A stretch of 64,000 bases of DNA from Rhodophyticola sp017644125 (lineage in GTDB: Bacteria; Pseudomonadota; Alphaproteobacteria; Rhodobacterales; Rhodobacteraceae). Of this stretch, positions 43,767-52,306 are shown piece after piece. The notes beneath the pieces are model-generated. The model was not told the DNA's origin. It saw only the letters and a list, made by a program, of their open reading frames with translations, and ran no database searches. A program made the position numbers and the translations under genes. The DNA lies in NCBI RefSeq assembly GCF_042140125.1, contig NZ_CP159473.1. One strand, 5' to 3'. Each line of letters opens with the position of its first letter. Position 1 is the stretch's first letter.

Positions 43767-45203
43767 TTGGACAGCATCCTTGACATGCGCGCCCTCCTTG
43801 ATGGCGTCGATATCTTCACCGTTTCGCTCTGGCTCTCCGCTCTTCTGCTGGTTCTGGTTCTGATCGGCGTTCGCGTCGCCTTTGCCGCGGCCTTTGTCGG
43901 CATGCTTGGCCTGTGCATCTATTTCATGCAGCGTCAGGGCTTCGACCGGGGGCTCGTGACGGCGATCAAACTGGCAGGTCAGGTCCCGCATTCCAAATCC
44001 ACCGGCTATGCGCTCAGCCTGATCCCGACCTTCATTCTGATCGGCTACCTGGCCTATTACGCCGGTCTGACACGTGCCCTGTTCGAGGCCGCCAAACGAT
44101 GGGTCGGATGGCTTCCGGGCGGGCTGGGCGTCGCCACGGTGTTTGCAACCGCCGGGTTCGCCGCCGTCTCCGGGGCGTCGGTCGCCACTTCGGCCGTCTT
44201 CGCGCGGATCGCTATCCCCGAGATGCTGAAGATGAACTACGACAAGGCCTTTGCGGCGGGCGTGGTCGCCGCGGGCGGTACGCTTGCCTCGCTGATCCCG
44301 CCTTCCGCCATCCTCGTCATCTACGCGATCATCGTGGAGCAAAGCGTGGGCAAGCTTCTGCTGGCGGGCTTCATCCCCGGCATGGTCTCCGCGCTCATCT
44401 ATGCCGGGCTGGTCATCGGGCTTGCCAAGATCCGTAAGAATCTGGGGCCACCCGTCACCGGCTTCACCTGGGGCGAGCGGTTCGCGTCTCTGCCCGGCGC
44501 AATCCCGATCCTCTTCGTCGTCTTCATAATCATCTTCTCGATCTACTACCGCGGCGAAGACGGTGCTTGGGCCACACCGACCGAGGCCGGCGCGCTTGGC
44601 GCATTCGTCGTCCTGATCATGGCGCTCTGGAAGGGCATGAAATGGGGTCAGCTGCGCTCCGCGCTGATGGAGGCGGCCAAGCTCACCGCGATGATCTTCG
44701 CGATGATCTGGGGCGTTCTGATCTATGTGCGCTTCCTCGGCTTCGCGCAATTGCCCGATCAGTTCGCGGCCTTCATCTCGGGCCTCGAGATGTCGCCCTA
44801 TCTCATCCTGCTGATGATCCTCGGCGCCTATGTGATCCTCGGGATGTTCATGGACGCGATCGGCATGCTCATCCTGACCCTGCCGGTGACCTTCCCGGCC
44901 ATCATCGCGCTCAATGGCGGCCCCGATGTCACCCGCGAGATGTCCGCCTTCGGCATGACATCGGAGGAATGCGCCATCTGGTTCGGCATCATCGTTGTCA
45001 AGATGGCGGAGCTATGCCTGATAACACCGCCCATCGGGCTGAACTGTTTCGTGGTCGCGGGCGTCGCACAGGACAGCAAGCTGCCGATCAGCGTTCAGGA
45101 TGTTTTCCGGGGCGCCACGCCCTTCTTCGGCGCGGATGTGGCCACCGTGGCCGTGCTCATCGCGTTTCCCGGCATCGTGCTCTGGTTGCCCTCATTGGTC
45201 TGA
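43767..45203 (+). CDS. dctM: TRAP transporter large permease
   Basis: 478 aa, a dozen or so hydrophobic segments of the DctM/SiaM family, with G-A-S-V-A-T-S-A-V-F-A near 137-147, P-P-S-A-I-L near 176, and the C-terminal T-P-P-I-G-L-N-C-F near 417-425. It couples uptake to a sodium (or proton) gradient. The TTG at 43767 is chosen because GGAAAGG lies 8 bases upstream; an ATG six codons later lacks a ribosome-binding site. It is the last gene of the TRAP operon and faces the convergent sugar dehydrogenase gene. Confidence 0.9.
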   Translation: MDSILDMRALLDGVDIFTVSLWLSALLLVLVLIGVRVAFAAAFVGMLGLCIYFMQRQGFDRGLVTAIKLAGQVPHSKSTGYALSLIPTFILIGYLAYYAGLTRALFEAAKRWVGWLPGGLGVATVFATAGFAAVSGASVATSAVFARIAIPEMLKMNYDKAFAAGVVAAGGTLASLIPPSAILVIYAIIVEQSVGKLLLAGFIPGMVSALIYAGLVIGLAKIRKNLGPPVTGFTWGERFASLPGAIPILFVVFIIIFSIYYRGEDGAWATPTEAGALGAFVVLIMALWKGMKWGQLRSALMEAAKLTAMIFAMIWGVLIYVRFLGFAQLPDQFAAFISGLEMSPYLILLMILGAYVILGMFMDAIGMLILTLPVTFPAIIALNGGPDVTREMSAFGMTSEECAIWFGIIVVKMAELCLITPPIGLNCFVVAGVAQDSKLPISVQDVFRGATPFFGADVATVAVLIAFPGIVLWLPSLV

Positions 45204-45285
45204 AACGGGTCGCTTCCCGCGTCCGACCGGCCCGTCGCGTTTGCCGGCTTTTGCCGAATGGTGACAGGCTCGGCGGGGCGGCCCC

Positions 45286-46389
45286 TCACCGCCCGGCCGG
45301 CGCCATCCGGTAGAGCGTGTCGGTGTTCACCGACAGGAACCAGATCGCGCCGTCCGGGGCCACGCGCACATCGCGGACCCGTGCGGTTGCGGGGCCCGCG
45401 ATCTGCTCGACCTCCTCCATGCCCTGATCGGGGTCCAGCCGGGCGATATAGTCGAAGACCAGCGCGCCCACCAGCAGATCGCCCTGCCATTCGGGAAACA
45501 GGTCGCCCTGATAGAATGCCATGCCCGATGGCGCGATGGAGGGGTCCCAGTAATGCGCCGGTTGCGCCATTCCCGGCGCTTCGGTCCCCTGCCCGATCCG
45601 CAGCCCGGAATAGTGCCGGCCATAGGCAATCACCGGCCATCCGTAGTTCACACCGCGCCGCACCTCGTTCACCTCGTCGCCACCGCGCGCCCCGTGTTCG
45701 ACCACCCAAAGCTGGCCGGACTGATCCAGCGCCGCGCCTTGCGGATTTCGGTGGCCATAGGACCAGATCTCGGGCTGCGCGCCCTCCTGTCCGACAAAGG
45801 GGTTGTCGGCGGGCACCGATCCGTCGCGCGCCACGCGGATCACGCTGCCATTTTCGCGGGACAGATCCTGCGCCGACGGGCGATCGCCGCGGTCGCCCAC
45901 GGTCACGTAAATGTATCCGTCCGCTCCTTCGACCACGCGGCTGCCGAAATGCCGCCCGCCGGAACTGCCGGGCTCCAACGCCCAGATCACGGTGACATCT
46001 TCCAGCTGCGCATCGGCCAGCCGCGCGCGGGCAAGGGCGGTCCCCGCTCCGCGCCCCTGCGGCATGGCGAAGGAAAAGAATATCTCGCCCGTCTCCGCGT
46101 GGTCGCGCGGCACCATCACATCCAGCAGGCCGCCTTGCCCGCCCACCGCGATCTCCGGCAATCCGGACAGCGAAACCGATCCGCCCGCCCCGTCAAACCG
46201 CAGCATCTGCCCCCCGCGCAGGGTCACCAGAAAGCCGCCATCGGGCAGAAAGGCCACCGCCCAGGGTTCGACGAGACCGGTCGCCACCGGGGTCACATCG
46301 ACCGGGCCGGCGCTGGTGTCGATCTGCTCGGCGATGGCGGGTGCGGCAAGGGAAACGGCCAAAATCGCGGCCTTGAGAAGATGTGGCAT
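45286..46389 (-). CDS. PQQ-dependent sugar dehydrogenase (soluble aldose dehydrogenase type)
   Basis: 367 aa. Signal peptide (M-P-H-L-L-K-A-A-I-L-A, cleavage after A-I-A near 20) exports it. The six-bladed propeller of the GdhB/YliI family is indicated by E-P-W-A-V-A-F-L-P-D-G, G-G-R-H-F-G-S-R, Y-G-H-R-N-P-Q-G near 222-229 and E-H-G-A-R-G-G-D-E-V-N. It oxidises aldose sugars at C1 with PQQ as cofactor. The ATG at 46389 has GAGGAAAAGAG upstream. It is divergent from livK. No PQQ synthesis genes are in the window. Confidence 0.87.
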   Translation of the reverse strand: MPHLLKAAILAVSLAAPAIAEQIDTSAGPVDVTPVATGLVEPWAVAFLPDGGFLVTLRGGQMLRFDGAGGSVSLSGLPEIAVGGQGGLLDVMVPRDHAETGEIFFSFAMPQGRGAGTALARARLADAQLEDVTVIWALEPGSSGGRHFGSRVVEGADGYIYVTVGDRGDRPSAQDLSRENGSVIRVARDGSVPADNPFVGQEGAQPEIWSYGHRNPQGAALDQSGQLWVVEHGARGGDEVNEVRRGVNYGWPVIAYGRHYSGLRIGQGTEAPGMAQPAHYWDPSIAPSGMAFYQGDLFPEWQGDLLVGALVFDYIARLDPDQGMEEVEQIAGPATARVRDVRVAPDGAIWFLSVNTDTLYRMAPAGR

Positions 46390-46470
46390 GAGACGGCTCT
46401 TTTCCTCAGATGGCACCGGAAAACCTAGGGCGCGGGCCCATGCAGGACCAGCCCCCTGACGCAGCTGTGA

Positions 46471-46485
46471 AAAAACCCGGTTTTT
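46471..46485. promoter_or_regulatory. AAAAACC-C-GGTTTTT palindrome in the livK upstream region
   Basis: A 15-bp palindrome with 7-bp arms (46471-46477 and 46479-46485) in the divergent interval between the sugar dehydrogenase and livK. A good -10-like CATAAT lies at 46511-46516, so the site would sit near -40 of livK, suitable for a regulator. Confidence 0.35.
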
Positions 46486-46594
46486 CCCCTGTTTTCCGCA
46501 TGCTGAGCGGCATAATTGCCTCTTTTCAATCCGTTTTGGCCGGACTAACCTTCCACACATGACGGATCACCGCGATCCATACAGGGAGAAAACA

Positions 46595-47791
46595 ATGAAA
46601 AAGCTTCTGCTGGCCTCAACGGCCACTGCTGTCATGGCAACCGCTGCATATGCCGACAGTCATGCCAATTCCGTAACGCTTGGCGTGATTGTGGGCTTTA
46701 CCGGCCCGATTGAATCGCTTGCCCCCGCCATGGCCGACGGAGCCGAAATGGCGATGGCCGAAGTCACCGAAAGCGGCAATCTGCTGGGCGGGATGAGCGT
46801 CACCTCGGTCCGCGCGGACAGCACCTGCATCGACAGCGCCGCCGCCCAGGCCGCGGCCGAGCGGCTGATCACCGCAGATGGCGTGGACGGGATCGTGGGG
46901 GCCGATTGCTCCGGCGTCACCACGTCGATCCTGTCCAATGTCGCGGTGCCGAACGGCATGGTCATGGTCTCGCCGTCCGCCACCTCCCCCGCATTGTCGA
47001 GCATCGAGGATAGTGGCCTCTTCTTCCGCACTGCACCTTCCGATGCGCGTCAGGGTCAGGTGATGACGGATGTGATCATGGACCGCGGTATCTCCGAGGT
47101 CGCCGTGACCTACACCAACAATGACTACGGCCAGGGCCTCGCCGACAGTTTCGCCGCAGCCTTCGAAGCAGCGGGCGGCACGGTGACGCTGGTCTCCGCA
47201 CATGAAGACGGCCGCGCCGATTACTCGGCCGAAGTGGGCTCGCTTGCCTCCGCGGGCGGTGATGCGCTGGTTGTCGCGGGCTATGTGGATCAGGGCGGCT
47301 CCGGCATCGTGCAATCCGCGCTCGACAGCGGCGCGTTTGACACCTTCGTCTTCCCCGACGGGATGGTCAGTCAGGCGCTCACCGATAACTTCGGCACCGA
47401 TATCGATGGCTCTTTCGGCCAGCACCCCGGCACCGACAGCGAAGGCGCCGAGATCTATCATGGCATGGCCGAAGCCGCAGGCTTCGACGGCACCTCGCCC
47501 TTCTCCAAGGAAAGCTATGATGCCGCGGCCCTGATCATGCTGGCCATGCAGGCCGCAGGCTCCACCGCGCCCGGCGATTACGCTGCCCATATCATGGATG
47601 TGGCCAACGCACCGGGCGAGCCGATCCAGCCGGGCGAGCTTGGCCGTGCGCTGGAGCTTCTCGCAGCCGGCGAGGAGATCGATTATCAGGGCGCCTCGGC
47701 GGTGGAACTGATCGGTCCGGGCGAAAGCGCGGGCAACTATCGCGAGATCTCGATCGAAGGTGGTGAGATTGTCACGGCCCGGTATCGCTGA
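46595..47791 (+). CDS. livK: Branched-chain amino acid-type ABC transporter substrate-binding protein
   Basis: 398 aa. Signal peptide M-K-K-L-L-L-A-S-T-A with cleavage after A-Y-A near 20. The mature protein has the LivK/Peripla_BP_6 pattern: L-G-V-I-V-G-F-T-G-P near 30, M-V-S-P-S-A-T-S-P-A near 128-137, and Y-T-N-N-D-Y-G-Q-G near 174. It heads livK-livG-livF-(small protein)-livH-livM. Family members bind Leu/Ile/Val but also amides, urea or other amino acids, so the substrate is not certain. A strong stem-loop follows. Confidence 0.9.
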   Translation: MKKLLLASTATAVMATAAYADSHANSVTLGVIVGFTGPIESLAPAMADGAEMAMAEVTESGNLLGGMSVTSVRADSTCIDSAAAQAAAERLITADGVDGIVGADCSGVTTSILSNVAVPNGMVMVSPSATSPALSSIEDSGLFFRTAPSDARQGQVMTDVIMDRGISEVAVTYTNNDYGQGLADSFAAAFEAAGGTVTLVSAHEDGRADYSAEVGSLASAGGDALVVAGYVDQGGSGIVQSALDSGAFDTFVFPDGMVSQALTDNFGTDIDGSFGQHPGTDSEGAEIYHGMAEAAGFDGTSPFSKESYDAAALIMLAMQAAGSTAPGDYAAHIMDVANAPGEPIQPGELGRALELLAAGEEIDYQGASAVELIGPGESAGNYREISIEGGEIVTARYR

Positions 47792-47818
47792 TTGCCGATG
47801 ATTTGAAACACAGGTAGG

Positions 47819-47852
47819 AGCAGCCCGGCGTCTGGACCGGGCTGCTTCATTT
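47819..47852 (+). terminator. Stem-loop between livK and livG
   Basis: Perfect 10-bp stem AGCAGCCCGG (47819-47828) / CCGGGCTGCT (47837-47846), 8-base loop, then TCATTT. Only partly T-rich, so probably an attenuator giving more binding protein than ATPase/permease. Confidence 0.65.
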
Positions 47853-47868
47853 GGGGGTATCGAAAAAG

Positions 47869-48647
47869 ATGATCGTCGTTGAAGACGTCCACAAGCATTT
47901 CGGCGGGTTCCATGCGGTCGATGGCGCGACACTGACCATCGAAACCGGCTCCATCACCGGGCTGGTCGGCCCGAATGGCGCGGGAAAGACCACTCTTTTC
48001 AATGTTATCGCAGGCGTTCTTGAACCCACATCCGGGCGCGTGATCATGGATGGGGAAGACATTACCGGCCTTCCTCCGCATGAGCTTTTTCGCGCGGGCT
48101 GTTGCGCACCTTCCAGATCGCCCATGAATTCAGTTCGATGACCGTGCGGGAGAACCTGATGATGGTGCCCGGCGATCAATCCGGCGAAGCGCTCTGGAAT
48201 GCCTGGTTTGCACGGCACCGGATCGCCAGCGAAGAGCGCGCGCTGGCCCGCAAGGCCGATGAGGTGCTGGAATTCCTCACAATCGACCATCTGAGTGACG
48301 AAAAAGCAGGCAACCTGTCCGGCGGGCAGAAAAAACTGCTGGAACTCGGCCGCACGATGATGGTCGATGCCAAGGTCGTTTTTCTGGACGAGGTCGGCGC
48401 GGGCGTGAACCGGACGCTTCTGAACACGATCGGCGACGCGATCCAGCGTCTGAACACCGAACGGGGCTACACGTTCTGCATGATCGAACATGACATGGAT
48501 TTCATCGGCCGCCTCTGCGACCCGGTGATCGTCATGGCCGAAGGTCATGTCCTTGCCAAGGGAACCATCGACGAGATCAAGGCAAACGAGCAGGTGATCG
48601 AGGCCTATCTGGGCACAGGTCTGAAAAACAAGGCGGCCACCGCATGA
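47869..48647 (+). pseudogene. livG: ABC transporter ATP-binding protein LivG, frameshifted
   Basis: One LivG-type ATPase split over two frames. The 5' part (47869 to about 48097) has Walker A G-P-N-G-A-G-K-T-T and ends with L-P-P-H-E-L-F-R-A-G; it then leaves the family and stops at 48141. The 3' part, one frame over, resumes at L-L-R-T-F-Q-I-A-H-E and has L-S-G-G-Q-K-K-L, F-L-D-E-V-G-A-G-V and I-E-H-D-M-D-F-I up to the normal end. Restoring one C in GCGGGC-TGTTGCGC (about 48097-48100) rebuilds the expected reading. All other genes of the operon are intact, so either a base-call error or a very recent mutation. Walker B has D-E-V instead of D-E-P. Confidence 0.85.
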
Positions 48648-49474
48648 GCGGATCTCCCTATGAAGACGATCGCGGCAACAAGGACCGCTCCATAACCCGC
48701 CCCGCCGCTCCGCGAATGGGCGACCCGGTCAAACCCGGCGGCGAGCCCCGCAAGATCGAGGGCGACAATCCGTTTCTGATCGGCCGGGCGATGACCGGCG
48801 GATACGGCTCGGGCGCGGATATCCTGCATGGCTGCACGATTGCCGTGGAACCGGGTGAAATCGCCGTGATCGTCGGGCCCAACGGCGCCGGCAAATCCAC
48901 CGCGATGAAGGCGGTTTTCGGCATGCTCAACCTCCGCCAGGGCGAGGTGCTGCTGGATGGCGAGGAGATCACCGAACTGACCCCGCAGGCCCGCGTGGGC
49001 AAGGGCATGGGCTTCGTGCCGCAGACATCGAATATCTTCACCTCGCTCACCGTGGAGGAAAACCTTGAAATGGGCGCCTTCATCCGGCGCGACGATATCT
49101 CGTGCACCATGGCGCAGGTATATGACCTGTTTCCGATCCTGAAGGAGAAACGCAATCAGGCCGCGGGCGAGTTGTCCGGCGGGCAGCGCCAGCAGGTCGC
49201 CGTGGGCCGGGCCCTGATGACCAAGCCAAAGGTGCTGATGCTGGATGAGCCGACGGCGGGCGTCTCTCCGATCGTGATGGACGAGCTGTTCGACCGGATC
49301 ATCGAGGTGGCGCGCACCGGCATTCCGATCCTGATGGTCGAACAGAACGCAAGACAGGCGCTGGCGATTGCCGACAAGGGCTATGTTCTGGTCCAGGGGC
49401 GCAACGCCTTCAGCGGCACCGGCGCGGAACTGCTGGCCGATCCAGAGGTCCGCAAGAGCTTTCTGGGGGGCTGA
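48644..49474 (+). CDS. livF: Branched-chain amino acid-type ABC transporter ATPase LivF
   Basis: 276 aa. Walker A G-P-N-G-A-G-K-S-T near 83-91, signature L-S-G-G-Q-R-Q-Q near 176-183, Walker B M-L-D-E-P-T-A-G-V near 199, and the LivF-type V-E-Q-N-A switch. It is longer than usual LivF (about 235) because of a polar 40-45 residue N-terminal extension. The ATG overlaps the livG stop by 4 bases, so coupling with livG is expected. It works with LivG on LivH/LivM. Confidence 0.92.
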   Translation: MSGSPYEDDRGNKDRSITRPAAPRMGDPVKPGGEPRKIEGDNPFLIGRAMTGGYGSGADILHGCTIAVEPGEIAVIVGPNGAGKSTAMKAVFGMLNLRQGEVLLDGEEITELTPQARVGKGMGFVPQTSNIFTSLTVEENLEMGAFIRRDDISCTMAQVYDLFPILKEKRNQAAGELSGGQRQQVAVGRALMTKPKVLMLDEPTAGVSPIVMDELFDRIIEVARTGIPILMVEQNARQALAIADKGYVLVQGRNAFSGTGAELLADPEVRKSFLGG

Positions 49475-49477
49475 GGC

Positions 49478-49855
49478 GTGCGGGCCGCATATATCGCTCT
49501 TCTGGCGGGTGCGGGCCTTTTGCAGGCCGCGACCGGGGCCACTGCCGAGCCGTGGGCCTGCGAATTCACGGTGGAATGCATCACCGGCGAGCCCTGCGGC
49601 GCCGCCGCCTACCAGATTACGATCCTGGCTGCCGATCATGAGGGGCGGCTCTTTCTGTCCAGCGTCGTGGGCGACACGCCGGTCACCCGGCTCAACCCGG
49701 ACGCGGCCCCGCCGGTCAGCTATGCGAGCGCCGGGCGGAACGGGTTGGCGGAAATGATCACGATCGAGGCTGACAGTACCGCGCTGATGACGGCGCATAT
49801 CTTCGATGGCAGCCCGATGGCAGTCATCTATTTCGGAACATGTGAGGCTCTTTAG
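49478..49855 (+). CDS. Small secreted protein of unknown function within the liv operon
   Basis: 125 aa, GTG start 3 bases after the livF stop. A signal peptide is clear (Y-I-A-L-L-A-G-A-G-L-L near 5-15, cleavage near A-T-A 23). The mature part of about 100 residues has four cysteines (C-E-F-T-V-E-C, E-P-C and F-G-T-C near the end), suggesting two disulphides in the periplasm. No family is recognised. Its position between livF and livH in the same transcript suggests an accessory role for this transporter, which is inference. Confidence 0.7.
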   Translation: MRAAYIALLAGAGLLQAATGATAEPWACEFTVECITGEPCGAAAYQITILAADHEGRLFLSSVVGDTPVTRLNPDAAPPVSYASAGRNGLAEMITIEADSTALMTAHIFDGSPMAVIYFGTCEAL

Positions 49856-49859
49856 AGAC

Positions 49860-50870
49860 ATGGATTTCCTGAACGCGCTGGTTACGCTTCTGAATTTCGT
49901 CATCATCCCGGCCACGGCCTACGGGGCGCAGCTTGCGCTTGGCGCGTTGGGTGTGACGCTGATCTACGGCATCCTGCGGTTTTCCAATTTCGCCCATGGC
50001 GACACCATGGCCTTTGGCGCGATGGTCACCATTCTGGTCACCTGGTTTCTGCAGGGGGCGGGCGTGTCTCTCGGGCCGTTGCCCACGGCGCTTCTGGCGC
50101 TTCCGGTGGGTATAGCCGCGACGGGGCTTCTGCTGATCGGGACGGACCGGGCGGTCTATCGCTTCTACAGGGCGCAAAAGGCCAAACCGGTGATCTATGT
50201 GATCGCCTCTCTGGGTGTGATGTTCATCATGAACGGAATCGTGCGCTTCATCATCGGCGTCGACGATCAGCGCTTTGCCGACGGGGAGCGGTTCATCATC
50301 TCCGCCCGCACCTTCCGCGAGATGACCGGGCTGGAAGAAGGGCTCGCGTTCCGCACCAGTCAGGGCATCACCATCGTCGTGGCGATCATCGCGGTGGCGC
50401 TGCTGTTCTGGTTCCTGAATCGCACCCGCACCGGCAAGTCCATGCGCGCCTTTTCCGACAACGAGGATCTGGCCTTGCTGTCGGGCATCAACCCGGAGCG
50501 GGTGGTGCTGTATACATGGCTGATCGTTGCGGCGCTGGCGACCACGGCGGGCGTGCTTTACGGGCTCGACAAGAGTTTCAAGCCCTTCACCTATTTCCAG
50601 CTTCTGCTGCCGATCTTCGCCTCGGCCATCGTCGGGGGGCTCGGCAATCCGCTTGGCGCGATTCTGGGCGGGTTCGTCATCGCGTTTTCCGAGATCACGG
50701 TCACCTATGCCTTCCGAAGGGTGGTGAGCTATCTGGCGCCGGAAAGCTGGCAGCCGGACGGACTGTTGCAGCTTCTGTCCACCGATTACAAATTCGCGGT
50801 CAGTTTCGCGATCCTGCTGATCGTGCTTCTGTTCCGTCCGACCGGCATCATGAAAGGCAAATCGATATGA
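49860..50870 (+). CDS. livH: Branched-chain amino acid-type ABC transporter permease LivH
   Basis: 336 aa, about eight hydrophobic segments. Family marks: G-A-L-G-V-T-L-I-Y-G-I-L-R-F-S-N-F-A-H-G-D near 25-45 and the cytoplasmic loop N-E-D-L-A-L-L-S-G-I-N near 200. It ends with R-P-T-G-I-M-K-G-K, also typical. It forms the inner-membrane heterodimer with LivM, whose ATG overlaps this stop (ATGA). The ATG at 49860 gives the normal start; a longer frame reads through the previous gene. Confidence 0.9.
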   Translation: MDFLNALVTLLNFVIIPATAYGAQLALGALGVTLIYGILRFSNFAHGDTMAFGAMVTILVTWFLQGAGVSLGPLPTALLALPVGIAATGLLLIGTDRAVYRFYRAQKAKPVIYVIASLGVMFIMNGIVRFIIGVDDQRFADGERFIISARTFREMTGLEEGLAFRTSQGITIVVAIIAVALLFWFLNRTRTGKSMRAFSDNEDLALLSGINPERVVLYTWLIVAALATTAGVLYGLDKSFKPFTYFQLLLPIFASAIVGGLGNPLGAILGGFVIAFSEITVTYAFRRVVSYLAPESWQPDGLLQLLSTDYKFAVSFAILLIVLLFRPTGIMKGKSI

Positions 50871-52174
50871 AAACGATGCAGCCGAAACATGTGCTTTTGT
50901 TCGTTCTGGTGGGCGCGCTCTTCATCGGGACGGGGTTCGTTCAGTCCTGGAACACCGCGCTGACGATTTTCAACATGGGGCTGGTATCGGCCATCATGGC
51001 GCTCGGCGTGAACATGCAATGGGGCTATGCGGGTCTGTTCAATGTTGGTGTCATGGGGTTTGTGGCGCTTGGCGGCCTCGCCGCGGTTCTCGTATCCATG
51101 CCGCCGGTCGAAGGCGCATGGGCGGCCGGCGGGGTACAGGTGCTTCTGGGTCTGGTGCTGGGGGCGGCAACCATTGTCGGTGCCATTCTCGTCTGGGGCC
51201 GGATGCGGCCGGGACGCATGCGCGGGATTGTCATCCTGATCATTCTGGTCGCGGGGTTCTTCATTTTCCGCGAGGTGTTCGATGCGGGCGTGGCCCGGGT
51301 TGAAAGCATCGATCCTGCGCTGACCGGGTATCTGGGCGGTCTGGGCCTGCCTGTCGTCCTGTCCTGGCCGGTCGGCGGGCTTCTTGCCGCCGGTGCGGCG
51401 TGGATCATCGGGAAAACGGCCCTTGGCCTCAGGTCCGACTATCTGGCCATCGCCACGCTCGGCATCGCCGAAATTGTCATCGCCGTTCTGAAGAACGAGG
51501 ACTGGCTGGCGCGTGGTGTGAAGAACGTCACCGGACTGCCGCGGCCCGTTCCGTTCGAGGTCGATCTGCAGGCCAATGAGCGCTTCGTCGAACTGGCGCA
51601 AGGCATCGGCGCCGATCCGGTCAGCGCCTCAACGATTGCGGTAAAGCTGGCATATGCCGGGTTGTTCATCGTGGTTCTGCTGGCCCTGATCTGGCTGAGC
51701 GAGAAGGCCCTGAACTCCCCATGGGGTCGGATGATGCGGGCGATCCGCGACAACGAGATTTCCGCCTCGGCCATGGGCAAGAACGTCAAGGCGCGGCATT
51801 TGCAGATCTTCATTCTCGGCTCGGCCGTCTGCGGGCTGGCCGGGGCGATGATGACCACGCTGGACGGCCAGCTTGTGCCCGGCACTTACCAGCCCCTGCG
51901 CTTCACCTTCCTGATCTGGGTGATGGTGATCGTCGGCGGCTCCGGCAACAACTGGGGCGCGGTTCTGGGCGGTTTCCTTGTCTGGTGGCTGTGGATTCAG
52001 GTGGAACCGATCGGCCTGATGCTGATGCAGGGCATCACCGCGGGCATGGCGGAGGACAGCGGCCTGCGTGATCACCTGCTCGATTCGGCGGCCCATATGC
52101 GGCTGCTGACCATGGGGCTGATCCTGTTGCTGGTCCTGCGCTTCAGCCCGCGCGGGCTGATCCCCGAACGCTGA
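50867..52174 (+). CDS. livM: Branched-chain amino acid-type ABC transporter permease LivM
   Basis: 435 aa with about ten hydrophobic segments. Family marks: G-Y-A-G-L-F-N-V-G-V-M-G-F near 53-65, L-R-S-D-Y-L-A-I-A-T-L-G near 186-197, and the loop M-R-A-I-R-D-N-E-I-S-A-S-A near 289-301. The C-terminus R-F-S-P-R-G-L-I-P-E-R is typical. It is longer than many LivM because of an extra membrane stretch around 80-140. Last gene of the liv operon, convergent with paaG. Confidence 0.9.
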   Translation: MKTMQPKHVLLFVLVGALFIGTGFVQSWNTALTIFNMGLVSAIMALGVNMQWGYAGLFNVGVMGFVALGGLAAVLVSMPPVEGAWAAGGVQVLLGLVLGAATIVGAILVWGRMRPGRMRGIVILIILVAGFFIFREVFDAGVARVESIDPALTGYLGGLGLPVVLSWPVGGLLAAGAAWIIGKTALGLRSDYLAIATLGIAEIVIAVLKNEDWLARGVKNVTGLPRPVPFEVDLQANERFVELAQGIGADPVSASTIAVKLAYAGLFIVVLLALIWLSEKALNSPWGRMMRAIRDNEISASAMGKNVKARHLQIFILGSAVCGLAGAMMTTLDGQLVPGTYQPLRFTFLIWVMVIVGGSGNNWGAVLGGFLVWWLWIQVEPIGLMLMQGITAGMAEDSGLRDHLLDSAAHMRLLTMGLILLLVLRFSPRGLIPER

Positions 52175-52306
52175 GCGATATGCACCGGCCGACACCGATC
52201 CCGCAGTGGCCCTTGGCCCCGCGTGGAGCGTTCCTGACAGTGATGATCGGATGAGAGAACGGGCCGGGCCGCTGCGGCCCTTGCCCGGCGTGGGCTTGGC
52301 GGACGC

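Noticed and set aside
47851..47868. TTG at 47851 as start of livG
   Set aside because: No ribosome-binding site; GGGGG lies inside this extension and serves the ATG at 47869.
52265..52290. GGGCCG-CTG-CGGCCC hairpin between livM and paaG as a terminator
   Set aside because: Loop of three bases and no T-run; could be bidirectional but too weak to list.
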